From NCBI GenBank assembly GCA_043743785.1, contig JAYTVW010000038.1:1-64000 (forward strand): a stretch of DNA of 64,000 nucleotides, read 5' to 3'. Positions within the stretch are counted from its first letter, which is position 1; every line of letters starts with the position of its first letter. Below, in pieces: positions 16,586 to 26,437 of this stretch. The notes below the pieces were generated by a model. The model saw nothing but the letters and a program-made list of their open reading frames with translations. It had not been told where the DNA came from and searched no databases. The DNA is from JAQTNA01 sp043743785. GTDB taxonomy: Bacteria > Pseudomonadota > Gammaproteobacteria > Burkholderiales > Rhodocyclaceae. The position numbers were made by a program, and so were the translations under genes.

Positions 16586-19420
16586 TCAGGCCGGCACAAG
16601 AACAAAGACACCCATCACGTCCACGGGCAGGCTGGGGGTGACCCGGTATTCACCTCGCCCCTCGGCGGCATTGCGCACCCGGCGATGGTCTTCGAGCAGT
16701 TGCTGGGCGCGGCTCCTGGCCAGGGTTTCCAGCATGGGTTGCCAGTCGGGTAACTGCTCCAGAGCCCGTTGCAGGTGCTGGTCGCGCAGGGGGCTGGGCA
16801 TGTTGCGGCTGGGTACGGCTGCCATCAGGGTGCGGGCATGGTCATGGTCCAGTGGCACAGATTCCAGGCCAGCCGCCACGCCAATCAGGCGGGTTTCCTC
16901 GCATAGCAGCAGGCGGGATGCCCTCCGATGACCCACGGTGAGTTGGTGGCGTAGGCGCAGGAGCAGCACGGTGGTGCGGGTGTTCACGGCGGTGGTAAAG
17001 ATGGCGCCGGCCCGGGCAACGGCATCGTTTCCGCTGGTTCCACCGTCATCGTCGGCTTCCAGGGCGGTTTCCAGCAGATGGTCGGCCAGCACGGACACCA
17101 GGGGGTGAGTGCGATGGATGAACTGGGCACCGGGGGCCGGGGGCTGATGGAAGTCCACCCGCACGCTGCCGTTCAGTCCTTCCGCTTCCAGACGCTCCCG
17201 GACGGCCAAGGGCAGGCTGTCGGAGTGGAGCTTCCAGCAGGTGGCACCGGCCCTCGTGCTGTCTTCCAAGGGGGCGCCCAATTGCAGGGCCGCGCGCCGG
17301 ACAAAACGCTCCACGTCCGCTTCGCCTCCCAACACTGCCAGAGTCTTCTGCCATTCGGGCAGGACATCCTCAGGCTTCAGTCGGCGCTGTGCGAACAGGG
17401 TGTTATTTCTCGCGGCCTTGTCCCGGGCGGACTGCCAGGCGGTGTCGATGGCCACTTCCGGGGCTCCCAGGTCCAGGCTCAGTTGGGGGACCCGGGCGGT
17501 ACTCGTGCCCTTCCGCAGCAGCACGGAGCCAAGAAGTGCCTGGGTCAGTTTGCCGCCATCGTCAGGCATGGGCACCAGCACTCCCAGTTCCTTCCGGATG
17601 CTTTCGGCCTTGCGCAGGATGACTTGCAGTACGGCGCCATCCACCGGGTTGTCCTGACCGAAGAGCATGGTGGTGCGCACCTCCCGGGCCTTCTGGCCGA
17701 AGCGGTCCACCCGGCCTTCCCGCTGCTCGTGGCGGGTGGGATTCCAGGACAGGTCGTAATGGACGACGGCGGTGAACAGGTTCTGCAGGTTGATGCCTTC
17801 GGAAAGGCAGTCGGTGGCGACCAGAATGCGCTGCTCCGACTCCCCCATGGCTTCCACGGTCACTTCCCGCTCCATGGAGGAGGACTCGCCGGTGACAGAG
17901 GTGATCTGATGGTTCCGGAACACGCTGCGCAAATGCTCGGCCACGTAGTGGGCGGTGGCGATGTAGCGGCAGAACACCACGGGCTGGAAGCCGGCTGCGG
18001 TGAGTTCCTTGAGGTGCTCGATGAGACGCTTGAGCTTGGGGTCCTTGGCAGCACCGGCGAGGCCTTCCGCCCGGGCTACAAGTTCGGTCAGGAGTTCGCT
18101 GTCTTCGGTCCTGGCTCCAGGTTCGATGTCCTGGGTGGTGAGGTCTTCCTCCGTGCCATCCAGTACCCGTTGCTGTCCCCGCGCCTCCATTTCTTCCAGG
18201 CTCAGGTCTTCGGCCTCTCCCACTTCGACCTGGGCTCGGCCTTCCAAGCGGGTGCGCAGGGCATTGACGGCGGCGGCGGGAGAGGAGGAAATGCAGCGCA
18301 GCAGAGCCAAGGCGGCCCACCAACTCATGCGTTGCTGCAACAGCCCCTGGCCTTCGGCCCGCACCACCAGTTGCCGGGCGTAATCCAGCACATCGTCGAA
18401 CAGCCGGCCCCATTCCCCCGTGAGTTTGTAGGTGATTTCGGTGGTCAGGCGTTCCGGGAAGACCTGGCGGTCCTGCCATTCCTCGATGTCGGGGCGGCGC
18501 CGCTGGACAAAATGCCGGGCCAGTTGTTCCCGCAGGGGCTTACGGCTGTCCGGGGGGATGTCCTTCAGTTCCCGGAACTCGGCCTTGAGCAGGCCCAGCA
18601 GGTTGAAGAAAGCATCTTCGTCGCCCGAGTGGGGCGTGGCGGTGAGCAGGACCAGATGGCGCTCCGGGTTTTCCGCCAGCCCCTTCAGAAGGGTATAGCG
18701 CTGCTGGCGGCCCTGGCCGCTGTAGGTGCAGGTGTGGGCCTCATCGACGATGACGCATTCCGGGCAGGCACGCTGGAATTCGTCCCGGCGCCGGTCGGAC
18801 TTGATGTAGTCCAGGCTCACCACGGTGTAGGGATAGGCCTCGAACACTGACTGGTTTGCCGGCAGATCCCGTTCCAGGCGGCCGGCGGTGGTGTTTCTCA
18901 CCACAACGGTATGGATGTGGAAGCGGTTCGCCAATTCCCGTTGCCATTGTTCACACAGGTGGGGCGGACACAGCACGGAGAAACGGGCAATCTCCCCCCG
19001 ATCCAGCAACTCCCGGATGATGAGCGCACCTTCAATGGTCTTGCCGATCCCGACGTCGTCGGCGATCAGCAGTCGTACCACCTCCTGTTTCAAGGCCATA
19101 AGCAGGGGCACGAGCTGGTAGGCGCGGGGCTCCACGGCGATGTTGCCGAAGCTGCGGAAGGGGCCGGCGCCGGTGCGCAGCTTGAGCTGCAGAGCATCGC
19201 CCAGCAACTGGCCGGCGGCAAAATTGGACGCCTGCCGTACCCGGGGCCAGGGGAAACTCGCCGGCCTGACGGGGCCGGGTTCGATGGGCAGATAAATCAG
19301 TGTGGCGTCATCCTCCGCCGCGCCGAGGGGGCGCAGATGGAGGGTGTCGGCGGACGACTGGGGCAAAACAATCCACTCGCGGCCACGAGCGGAGACGAGG
19401 GAGCCGGGGGAGAACTGCAT
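16586..19420 (-). CDS. SNF2-family helicase (DrmD-like)
   Basis: A 944-residue superfamily 2 ATPase. Motif I is ADDVGIGKTIEG around residues 120-131, motif II VIVDEAHTC at 223-231, and motif III LLTATPHSG near 258. The helicase C lobe holds VATDCLSEGINLQ and HEQREGRVDRFGQ, the SNF2-type motifs V and VI. Such proteins translocate on double-stranded DNA. In class 1 DISARM the SNF2 protein DrmD accompanies the adenine methylase, a DUF1998 helicase and a PLD protein, exactly the set found here. It starts 18 bp after the PLD gene and ends 24 bp before the methylase, in one operon. No nuclease domain is visible in the C-terminal 300 residues. Confidence 0.88.
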   Translation of the reverse strand: MQFSPGSLVSARGREWIVLPQSSADTLHLRPLGAAEDDATLIYLPIEPGPVRPASFPWPRVRQASNFAAGQLLGDALQLKLRTGAGPFRSFGNIAVEPRAYQLVPLLMALKQEVVRLLIADDVGIGKTIEGALIIRELLDRGEIARFSVLCPPHLCEQWQRELANRFHIHTVVVRNTTAGRLERDLPANQSVFEAYPYTVVSLDYIKSDRRRDEFQRACPECVIVDEAHTCTYSGQGRQQRYTLLKGLAENPERHLVLLTATPHSGDEDAFFNLLGLLKAEFRELKDIPPDSRKPLREQLARHFVQRRRPDIEEWQDRQVFPERLTTEITYKLTGEWGRLFDDVLDYARQLVVRAEGQGLLQQRMSWWAALALLRCISSSPAAAVNALRTRLEGRAQVEVGEAEDLSLEEMEARGQQRVLDGTEEDLTTQDIEPGARTEDSELLTELVARAEGLAGAAKDPKLKRLIEHLKELTAAGFQPVVFCRYIATAHYVAEHLRSVFRNHQITSVTGESSSMEREVTVEAMGESEQRILVATDCLSEGINLQNLFTAVVHYDLSWNPTRHEQREGRVDRFGQKAREVRTTMLFGQDNPVDGAVLQVILRKAESIRKELGVLVPMPDDGGKLTQALLGSVLLRKGTSTARVPQLSLDLGAPEVAIDTAWQSARDKAARNNTLFAQRRLKPEDVLPEWQKTLAVLGGEADVERFVRRAALQLGAPLEDSTRAGATCWKLHSDSLPLAVRERLEAEGLNGSVRVDFHQPPAPGAQFIHRTHPLVSVLADHLLETALEADDDGGTSGNDAVARAGAIFTTAVNTRTTVLLLRLRHQLTVGHRRASRLLLCEETRLIGVAAGLESVPLDHDHARTLMAAVPSRNMPSPLRDQHLQRALEQLPDWQPMLETLARSRAQQLLEDHRRVRNAAEGRGEYRVTPSLPVDVMGVFVLVPA

Positions 19421-19438
19421 TGGGCGGTAGTCTGCGGT

Positions 19439-20800
19439 TTAATCTTGATAGTAGGAGGTCAAGTAGTCCCGAACGGCGGGCCATTCTTTCCGTAAGTGCC
19501 CAATGAAGCTTGTCGGGTCATCGAACTCAAGCCAGCCTGGATCGTCTTCGGCGAGCGCTTTCATGCATTGCCCAAGCCTGTTGAGCGTCTTCCCCTTATG
19601 CATGCTGTTCAGCAGCGATGTAACAAAACTAATGGCAAAACCTTCGAAATGTTCGCCGAGGGGCGGGACTTGCTGGAAGTCATAGCCACTTATATAACGC
19701 CTGGAGAACAACGGGTCCCGGGCTAGCCGCAGGTCATCTTTCAGCTTCTTGTCAGCGACTTCCCGATACCGTTTCCAATCGACCTCTGTCCCCTTCATAT
19801 GGAGAAATTCCTGGGCAGAGTCGCCGAGCTGATCAGCGGCCTGCTGAACACGCTCCAGCAGTTGCCCGGCCCATGTTTGATGATCTGAATCGCTTGGGGA
19901 ACCTATTCGGTTCAGCGTTCTCTCGCGAATGTCATGGGCTTTCGATGTCAGCACTCCCGCCCCATCAAGAGCCTTGTAGCATGCTTCGCTTGACCAGAAT
20001 CCGAAATGAGTTTCGGTAAAGTTCTGTGCGCGCCAATGCGGCGCCTTGCCTTCGGATTCAGCGGCAGGCAACTCCACATAGGGACGAACCAACCTTGTTG
20101 AACCTGACTCCTGAGAAAAGCCGGTATCGATGAAAGCCTTTGCTTCCTCACCCACGGGAAGCGGCTTCTTCAAATTGATCGTCAGTTTTCCGAAATTCTG
20201 ATTGGGCTCATATTTGTGGCACAGCATGCCTCTACGAAGCCAGGCGTCGAAGGATTCGCCCGCCACTGTTGTGACGACCCTGATTGCCGGCAGCCACAAT
20301 TTGCTGAACTCATCCAGGTCGAAGTCGATGGCAGCGGCCGAACCGTGCTCCCTGAGTCTCTCAAAGTACTTGACCACGCCCGAGATGTCCGCCCGCGCCG
20401 CCACCCTGGTACAGAGGAAGGTCTCAGCATGGGATGAAAACCCCTGTATGGAGGCGTTGGCGGAGCCGACGAGAAGACAACGCTTGGTTTGTTGCTTCTG
20501 GTTATCAGCGTCGTTCTTCCACTCGAAGAGATAAACCTTGGCATGCACCAGGCCACCTCCTGATTCTGGTGCGACCCGAAAACATTCAAAGCGGTAGCGT
20601 TTCTTGGGAAACACTTTCTTTATGTCTTCCAGGACGCTCTGCGCGATGCCGTCGTCTGCGTATAGCACGACATTTCCCGGTTCGTGAGTTCTCAACTCCT
20701 CAAAAAATTCCGGCGTGGGGTAGGGGCCAAGCACTGTTACCGTATCCAGAGCAAACGTGTCTCCGGGAGCGAACTGTTGAATTACCTCATCCAGCATCAT
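19439..20800 (-). CDS. Phospholipase D-like nuclease (DrmC-like role)
   Basis: A 453-residue protein with one PLD/HKD half-site: GLVHAKVYLFEW with His86 and Lys88, then VGSANAS at 111-117 and the SSHAETFL segment after it. The acidic third residue of the HxK(x)4D motif appears as Glu. PLD-family nucleases need two half-sites, so this protein probably works as a dimer. DISARM DrmC proteins are PLD proteins but usually shorter; the C-terminal 250 residues here are unfamiliar. The gene sits 14 bp behind the DUF1998 helicase and 18 bp before the SNF2 helicase, which supports a joint function. Confidence 0.8.
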   Translation of the reverse strand: MMLDEVIQQFAPGDTFALDTVTVLGPYPTPEFFEELRTHEPGNVVLYADDGIAQSVLEDIKKVFPKKRYRFECFRVAPESGGGLVHAKVYLFEWKNDADNQKQQTKRCLLVGSANASIQGFSSHAETFLCTRVAARADISGVVKYFERLREHGSAAAIDFDLDEFSKLWLPAIRVVTTVAGESFDAWLRRGMLCHKYEPNQNFGKLTINLKKPLPVGEEAKAFIDTGFSQESGSTRLVRPYVELPAAESEGKAPHWRAQNFTETHFGFWSSEACYKALDGAGVLTSKAHDIRERTLNRIGSPSDSDHQTWAGQLLERVQQAADQLGDSAQEFLHMKGTEVDWKRYREVADKKLKDDLRLARDPLFSRRYISGYDFQQVPPLGEHFEGFAISFVTSLLNSMHKGKTLNRLGQCMKALAEDDPGWLEFDDPTSFIGHLRKEWPAVRDYLTSYYQD

Positions 20801-20814
20801 GGCCGATTCCCTTT

Positions 20815-23800
20815 TTAAGTTTGTGAGCCAAACAAGCCTGCGTGAACGGCGAACACCTTTGGCCAGCTGCTAACGTCCCGTGAAAACCGCACGACGTAGT
20901 AGCCCGCAGCGTCCAGGCAGCTATTGATCGCCGTGTCTTTCTCGGCCTGTTGGGCAGTTTCATGGTGGGGGCCGTCAATGAAAATGGCGGCCTTCCAGTC
21001 CTCATAGAAGAAGTCGGCGCAGGTGTTGCAGCGGGAGATGGTTTCCTGGCCCCGGTCGGGTTTGCGGTAGCCATGTTCTTCCACGTACTTGAGCCAGGCC
21101 TGTTCCAGGGAACTACCGGAGATAGCCTCCAGCTCACCCATCTGTTCGTCTGCTGTCCGGCCGAAACTGCCAACGGCCCCTCTGGAACGGGTCAGGCGGC
21201 AGAGGATGTCCAGCACCTTGCCGTCATTTTCCTTGTCCTGGCGGTCGATGTGGATGTGGTCAGGCTGGTTGTAGTAGGAGAGGAGGCACTGGTAGCAACC
21301 GGCTTCGCAGATGGGCTGGCCACTGGGGCCGGACTCTTCCTTCAAAGTTTGGTGATTCCAGTGACCATCATCCGAAGCCTGAAAGTGCATCAGACGGAGG
21401 GCTTCCCTGGCAACCCGAGACAGGGCATCGGGTTCGGTGGCGATACGGGTCAGTACCCCTGCGCCGCCCTCTGCCGACTCGTAGAACAGGATGGAGCGGC
21501 GAAGATCGGCCTTCGGCAAAGGCTCTGCCATCAACTCGCTTTCCTCCAGTTGGAACAGGGCCTCGATGCCACGCTTCAGCGCGTACTGGAGGGTGGCCAT
21601 GGTCTTTATGTCCAGTTCTTCCAGGGGACGGATGACCAGGACGTTACGACGATCCTCGACATAAGGGACGATGCGCTGGGGAGGTGTCTTGTCAGGCGGA
21701 ATGTCGCCTTCAGGCTCCCCCGCCTCATTGGCGCCGCCCATCCAATGGCCCGTGACCGGGTTAATCATGAAACCAAGGAGGCTCTTCTCCTTGCGGCGGC
21801 GCCAGCCGAGATTCATGCGCCAGACGGTGGCAGCCGGGCCGTATTGGAGTTCCAGCACCGGGCTTTCGGCGTCCTTCAGTTCCGCGTGCAGTACCTGAAG
21901 CTTGCCATCCTGTTCGCCGAATTGGATGGTGGTCTGCATTTCATAGCCCTGCCGTACCCGCTCTTCCTCGTTGGCGGTGATGCGTTCGGCGCGGCGGGTG
22001 GAGACGTTCTCAATGCGGTAGAGGTTTTGCACCGCGACGGCGTCGGCCAGGGGGGCATTGCAGGACACGCAGCGGTCGGCATCACGCTGGCTGCGGAAGT
22101 GGCCGTAGCCACAGGCCGGGCAGATGCGTGCCACTTCGGTGGACAGATTGGCGCCTACCGATACCTGGTCGTCCGCCCCCACCGACAACATAGCCCGGGT
22201 GACCCGGTATTGGCTGCCCTCGTGATATATGAGGCTGTACGGGCCGAACTCGGAGAGTGCCAGGAAGCGGGGGCGGGACAGGAAGTTCTCCCGACCGATC
22301 TTACCCTTCCGCGCCGGGATATAGGCCATGAGGGGCAGGCGCGGGAAGTTGTAACCGGGTAGGAAGCCCTGGCTGGCCAGATAGCGGTAGGTGTTGAAAT
22401 CCGAGTTGACCGAACCGGATTCCTGCAGCAGCAGGGACTGCTGGCGGAAGGCTTCGTCGTGACGCTGCTTGGCATCCCGGCGCTCCCGCTCGCTGGCGGC
22501 CGGGTTGTTCATGACCTTCTGGTTGATTTCCATTTGCCGCTTGGTGGCGGCAAACAGATCCCGCCAACGGCCCAGCGCCTTGTCAAAGGAGACGAAGGCT
22601 CGCGCATAAACCTGCTCGGTGAAGTTGTCCGTAAACCAGGGGGCCTTCTCCGGATTGAGTTCGTCCGTGAGCATGGCCAGCACCCTTAGGCCGCGCAGGT
22701 GCGCACGCTTTTGCGGCGCGTCCGTGTCCATGGCCTGCCTGTATTCCTCGGTCAGCGGTGCCTTTGGGTCATTCATGTCGAGCAGTTTGCGCACACTGCT
22801 GTCGAGTTTCCTGCCGGTTTCCGCCAGCCAGATCGCGTGGAGATGGCTCTGGATAAGCTCCCGGTTGGCCAGGTCAAGGGTGGGGGGGTTGACCTGCCCA
22901 TGCACCATGCGCACCGGCGTCCGGAAGAAATACTGATCGTGGGGTGACTGGGCCGCGCAGTAGGTGATAACCAGGGCGGGTTGGCCGGCGCGACCCGCCC
23001 GGCCGCTGCGTTGGGCGTAGTTGGCGGGAGTGGGTGGGACGTTGCGGAGGTAAACCGTGTTGAGCGAGGAAATATCCACGCCCAACTCCATGGTCGGAGA
23101 GCAGAAGAGAACAGGCAGCCACTCCAGGGGCACTTTCCGGCTGGCCAGCCAGTCGTCCCGATCCTTCTTGGTGAAGCGGAAGCGGGCTTCCCGCTCCTGA
23201 CGGTCACCCTGCTCCACCTGGGCGGTATGTTCCCTGGCCTCGAAATCGAAGAGCCGATGCACCGGATTGGTCAACATGCCGGCGATGTTGGCGTACAGGC
23301 TGCGGAAGAAGATATTGTCGTCAGCCCCCCGTCGGCTCTTGCCCTCACCGAGCGTCCAGCGCAGGCCCGTGCCATTCAACTGGTAGCCCGTCATGCCGAA
23401 TTCGGTTTCCTCGGTAATCACCAAGCCGTAAGACTTGGCCGCCCTCAGCAAGGCGCCGACGATTTCCGCGTAGTGCTCATCCTTGATCTTGGTGGCGTGG
23501 GGATTGTCCGACTCCACACCGCCCTCGTCCGTCTCGCGCCAGGTGGCTTGCTTCTTTATTTCCTTGCCCAGCTTGGAGCGGCCGCTGCCCGATACCAGGT
23601 AGTCCACGTTGCGCCGGTCTTCATCGCGGGGTTTGCCGGTGGTGATGAACCAATTGGCGGCCGCCGGGTTTTCATCTTCGGTGAAGCCCCAGGGCTCCCG
23701 CAGATTGGCGTAACTGGCGGTCTTCAGTTTGTCGAGTTCGGCTCGATCCAGATAGCGTGAGGCCAGGCACAGACCCTGGCGCATGGCGTCAAACAACATT

Positions 23801-26127
23801 TCCAGCAGGCGTTTCCGTACTGCAGGGGAAGCCGCTTGCAGGACCAGCGGCGCGTCTGACCATTCGGATGCATCCTTGGCCAGATCATCTAGGTCTTGAT
23901 ATTCGATACGTATCAGCCCCAGCTGTTCCAGGTTCGGATTGTTGAAACGCCAGCCGCGACGCAGGTCGTAATAGACCCGGTAGCCGAGGATGGCGCGCAT
24001 GATGTCCTGGACCTGGCGGCGGGCATTGCCTTTCACCTCCGGGTCCTGCATGTATTCGCCCCGCACACCCGGATCATCCCGGTCAAAACCCAGGGCCTTG
24101 AATACGGCGTCCGCTACTTCCCCTTCGGTCAGGTGACCACCGGATTTTTCGACGGCAGCAAGCAGGGCGGCCCGCTGCAGGAGTACCTGAAGGAAGTCGT
24201 TGAAGTGACCGACCTGGAGGGCTGCATCCTGGCGGTTGTCGGTGAAGCCCAGTACCTTCTTGGCTTCATCCTTGAGATGCTCGTCGTCTTCGTAGAGATA
24301 ACGCAGGGCTGACAGGGTCAGCATGGTGGTGGCAGAGCTTCGTCCCTCTCCGGATAGCCCGGTGAGGCGCAGGGACTCTTTTCCGGCGGTCTGGTGCACA
24401 ACGCCACAGTTCAGGCAAAAGCCGAAACTACCTGGGATATACCAGCCCGGGGTGCCATCTGCGCTCGGCCTTCCTTCCGTATCCAGCCGAATATGGCAGG
24501 GCTGGCGCTTGCGGTAGTTGGACTTGAGCTTCAGGTCGCCGTCTTTCTTTTGTTCCAGCCAGGTTTCCGGGTAACGATCCAGGGTGTCGTCCCAGATGGC
24601 CTTGGTGTCCGGCATGAAATAACCGCTCTTGATGTCCTCGTCGTCGTGAGAGCGCTCCTCGATGTTGCGGGGATTGAAAACGCGTCCCGTAGCGGCGTTC
24701 TCATCCCACACCGGGATGTATTCCTGGCCGCATTCGCGGCAGAAGTGCAAGGCAAACAGGCGCCGCTTCCGGTCGCCCGGGACATATTGGCTACCTTCGA
24801 GCGTGAGATAGCGTCTGCCTTCCGGCTCCAGGCTGCCATATACCTTGCTGCCGCCGGATATGAATTGGTGCAGCTTGAAGGCGAACAGACTGCGGCCGCC
24901 ATCCAGCAGGGGCTTGTCCGTGGTCCGGTAGGCGAGAAGCAGGAAATCCTTCAGGGTATTGCACGCTGACTCCTCCGATACGCCCGCGTCTTCGGCAAGA
25001 CACTTTCCTGCCTGCTCCAGCGTGATAGGTTGTGCCCGTTGCCATTTGCCCTCGTCTTTCGTCAAACCTAAATTGAGTTCGACCCAGATGGACAGGGGGT
25101 GGTCGGCCAGTTCGACAAAACTGGCTATTTCAGACACGCCGGTCCGGATGGCATCGCCCAGTTGCGGCCGAATGTGTTTAACGAGCAGATCTTCCCGTGT
25201 AATCCGTTGCAGGGTTTCAGTGATGACGTTGGGGACGCCAATGGTCGTGCCGAAGAGGCGGCTGGCGACTTCGGCAACCTTTGCGTTTCTCTCCTGCTCG
25301 GTTCCTTCCGTGGCCATGGTGGCGGAAGTGCCGATGCACTGTAATTGGTCGGACAGAGCTTCCCGGACCCTTCGTACCAGCAAGGCCACATCCGCGCCCT
25401 GCCGCCCGCGGTAGGTGTGCAATTCATCCAGAACGAGGAAACGTAGTCCCTTGGCGTTGCGGATGACGGCCTTGTCCTTGTCGTCCTGACGGGTCATCAG
25501 GAGTTCCAGCATCATGAAGTTGGTGAGCAGGATGTCCGGCGGATGGGAGGCCAGGCGCTGGCGCGCTTCATCGTCCTCCTGCCCGGTATATCGCCCGAAC
25601 GTCACCGGCGGATGGTCGCCATAGTCCCCGAGGAATTTTCCCAACTCTTCCAACTGGCTGTTGGCCAGGGCATTCATGGGGTAGATAACGATGGCGCGGG
25701 TTCGCTCCGCCGGGTCCATGGCCTTGGCTTTCAGTACCGCATCCACTATCGGGATGAAGTAGGCCAGCGATTTTCCCGAGCCAGTCCCTGTCGTCAGAAC
25801 ATAGCTCGCATCCGTCTGAGCGAAACTGATAGCCTCTTCCTGATGCTTGAACAGGGTCAGGGAGACGCCGGCCGAGCCTGCCGTTTTGCCTGCTCTGAAA
25901 ATGTTTGCACATTCCCGGTGCAGGCTTCCGGCCTGGACCAAGGCCTCAACGGAACGGCCGCTCTTGAAGTTTGGATTGACCTGCACCAGGGGTGCGGGCC
26001 AGTAGCGCTGGGATGCGTAGGCAGAATCGACATAGGCGGATATGTCCGGTGCCTTGATGCGCGTAAAACTGCGTGTGAAGCTTGAATAGTCGCTAACCAG
26101 CTTTTCTCGAAACTCAAAGACATCCAT
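20815..26127 (-). CDS. Helicase - DUF1998 - C-terminal nuclease-like fusion (DrmA/DrmB-like)
   Basis: A 1770-residue protein. The DEAD/DEAH helicase part has TGTGSGKS at 113-120 and VLDELHTYRGRQGADV at 232-247; motif VI is QRSGRAGRAGQ in the second lobe. Zinc-type Cys pairs follow: ICPACGYGH and DRCVSCNAP near 1336-1360, and the DUF1998 cluster CEAGCYQCLLSYY near 1605. The last 80 residues, with CADFFYEDWKAAIFIDGPHH and a later GYYVVRFSRDV, resemble the DUF559/Vsr endonuclease fold. In DISARM the helicase (DrmA) and DUF1998 protein (DrmB) are separate; here one chain covers both and adds a nuclease-like tail. It is the first gene of the operon, 310 bp after the HD gene. DruE of Druantia has a related helicase-DUF1998 layout, but no other Druantia genes are present. 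Confidence 0.85.
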   Translation of the reverse strand: MDVFEFREKLVSDYSSFTRSFTRIKAPDISAYVDSAYASQRYWPAPLVQVNPNFKSGRSVEALVQAGSLHRECANIFRAGKTAGSAGVSLTLFKHQEEAISFAQTDASYVLTTGTGSGKSLAYFIPIVDAVLKAKAMDPAERTRAIVIYPMNALANSQLEELGKFLGDYGDHPPVTFGRYTGQEDDEARQRLASHPPDILLTNFMMLELLMTRQDDKDKAVIRNAKGLRFLVLDELHTYRGRQGADVALLVRRVREALSDQLQCIGTSATMATEGTEQERNAKVAEVASRLFGTTIGVPNVITETLQRITREDLLVKHIRPQLGDAIRTGVSEIASFVELADHPLSIWVELNLGLTKDEGKWQRAQPITLEQAGKCLAEDAGVSEESACNTLKDFLLLAYRTTDKPLLDGGRSLFAFKLHQFISGGSKVYGSLEPEGRRYLTLEGSQYVPGDRKRRLFALHFCRECGQEYIPVWDENAATGRVFNPRNIEERSHDDEDIKSGYFMPDTKAIWDDTLDRYPETWLEQKKDGDLKLKSNYRKRQPCHIRLDTEGRPSADGTPGWYIPGSFGFCLNCGVVHQTAGKESLRLTGLSGEGRSSATTMLTLSALRYLYEDDEHLKDEAKKVLGFTDNRQDAALQVGHFNDFLQVLLQRAALLAAVEKSGGHLTEGEVADAVFKALGFDRDDPGVRGEYMQDPEVKGNARRQVQDIMRAILGYRVYYDLRRGWRFNNPNLEQLGLIRIEYQDLDDLAKDASEWSDAPLVLQAASPAVRKRLLEMLFDAMRQGLCLASRYLDRAELDKLKTASYANLREPWGFTEDENPAAANWFITTGKPRDEDRRNVDYLVSGSGRSKLGKEIKKQATWRETDEGGVESDNPHATKIKDEHYAEIVGALLRAAKSYGLVITEETEFGMTGYQLNGTGLRWTLGEGKSRRGADDNIFFRSLYANIAGMLTNPVHRLFDFEAREHTAQVEQGDRQEREARFRFTKKDRDDWLASRKVPLEWLPVLFCSPTMELGVDISSLNTVYLRNVPPTPANYAQRSGRAGRAGQPALVITYCAAQSPHDQYFFRTPVRMVHGQVNPPTLDLANRELIQSHLHAIWLAETGRKLDSSVRKLLDMNDPKAPLTEEYRQAMDTDAPQKRAHLRGLRVLAMLTDELNPEKAPWFTDNFTEQVYARAFVSFDKALGRWRDLFAATKRQMEINQKVMNNPAASERERRDAKQRHDEAFRQQSLLLQESGSVNSDFNTYRYLASQGFLPGYNFPRLPLMAYIPARKGKIGRENFLSRPRFLALSEFGPYSLIYHEGSQYRVTRAMLSVGADDQVSVGANLSTEVARICPACGYGHFRSQRDADRCVSCNAPLADAVAVQNLYRIENVSTRRAERITANEEERVRQGYEMQTTIQFGEQDGKLQVLHAELKDAESPVLELQYGPAATVWRMNLGWRRRKEKSLLGFMINPVTGHWMGGANEAGEPEGDIPPDKTPPQRIVPYVEDRRNVLVIRPLEELDIKTMATLQYALKRGIEALFQLEESELMAEPLPKADLRRSILFYESAEGGAGVLTRIATEPDALSRVAREALRLMHFQASDDGHWNHQTLKEESGPSGQPICEAGCYQCLLSYYNQPDHIHIDRQDKENDGKVLDILCRLTRSRGAVGSFGRTADEQMGELEAISGSSLEQAWLKYVEEHGYRKPDRGQETISRCNTCADFFYEDWKAAIFIDGPHHETAQQAEKDTAINSCLDAAGYYVVRFSRDVSSWPKVFAVHAGLFGSQT

Positions 26128-26437
26128 GCCATTTTCTCGTTAGCGGCCGCTACGTGTGTCGGTAACCCTTCTGCGTTGATCAACAGGGGGTAGTTTGTCC
26201 GTGTAAGTAATATTTTCTGAACGCCCTTGGCAGCCAATCTGCCGGCAGATTACGCAGATTAGTTACTTTGCATCGGCGCATTGTATTCCGACAATATGCC
26301 TTAAAGGAAAATATAGGCCTAACAGCATAGTTGACTGAACTTGGTCTGCAGGAGTGAACCGAATGCACAAGGGCCACAATCTCTGTAAGTAACAGAGTCG
26401 CGGCCCTATTTTGCGCGAGATTCGTGGGTAGGCTCAC
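26128..26437. promoter_or_regulatory. 310-bp leader region of the defence operon
   Basis: An AT-richer stretch than its flanks with no credible gene. It separates the recombination module from the defence operon and most probably holds the operon promoter on the minus strand. I could not find a convincing -35/-10 pair. A hairpin lies at its upstream end (26370-26407). Confidence 0.45.
26370..26407. terminator. Hairpin after the HD gene, terminator-like
   Basis: The arms AGGGCC...CTCTGT and ACAGAG...GGCCCT enclose a 5-base loop. On the plus strand it is followed by ATTTTG, on the minus strand by TTG only, so termination of the HD gene transcript would be weak. Confidence 0.45.

Noticed and set aside
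17078..18850. Plus-strand open frame (590 codons) opposite the SNF2 helicase
   Set aside because: Antisense shadow of a gene with complete helicase motifs.
20815..26127. Druantia (DruE) as the system type
   Set aside because: Helicase-DUF1998 layout is similar, but DruA-D or DruH-like genes are missing and the partners are PLD, SNF2 and methylase.
11642..26127. 7-deazaguanine (Dpd) modification system
   Set aside because: PLD and helicases occur there too, but no DpdA-like transglycosylase or deazaguanine synthesis gene is visible.
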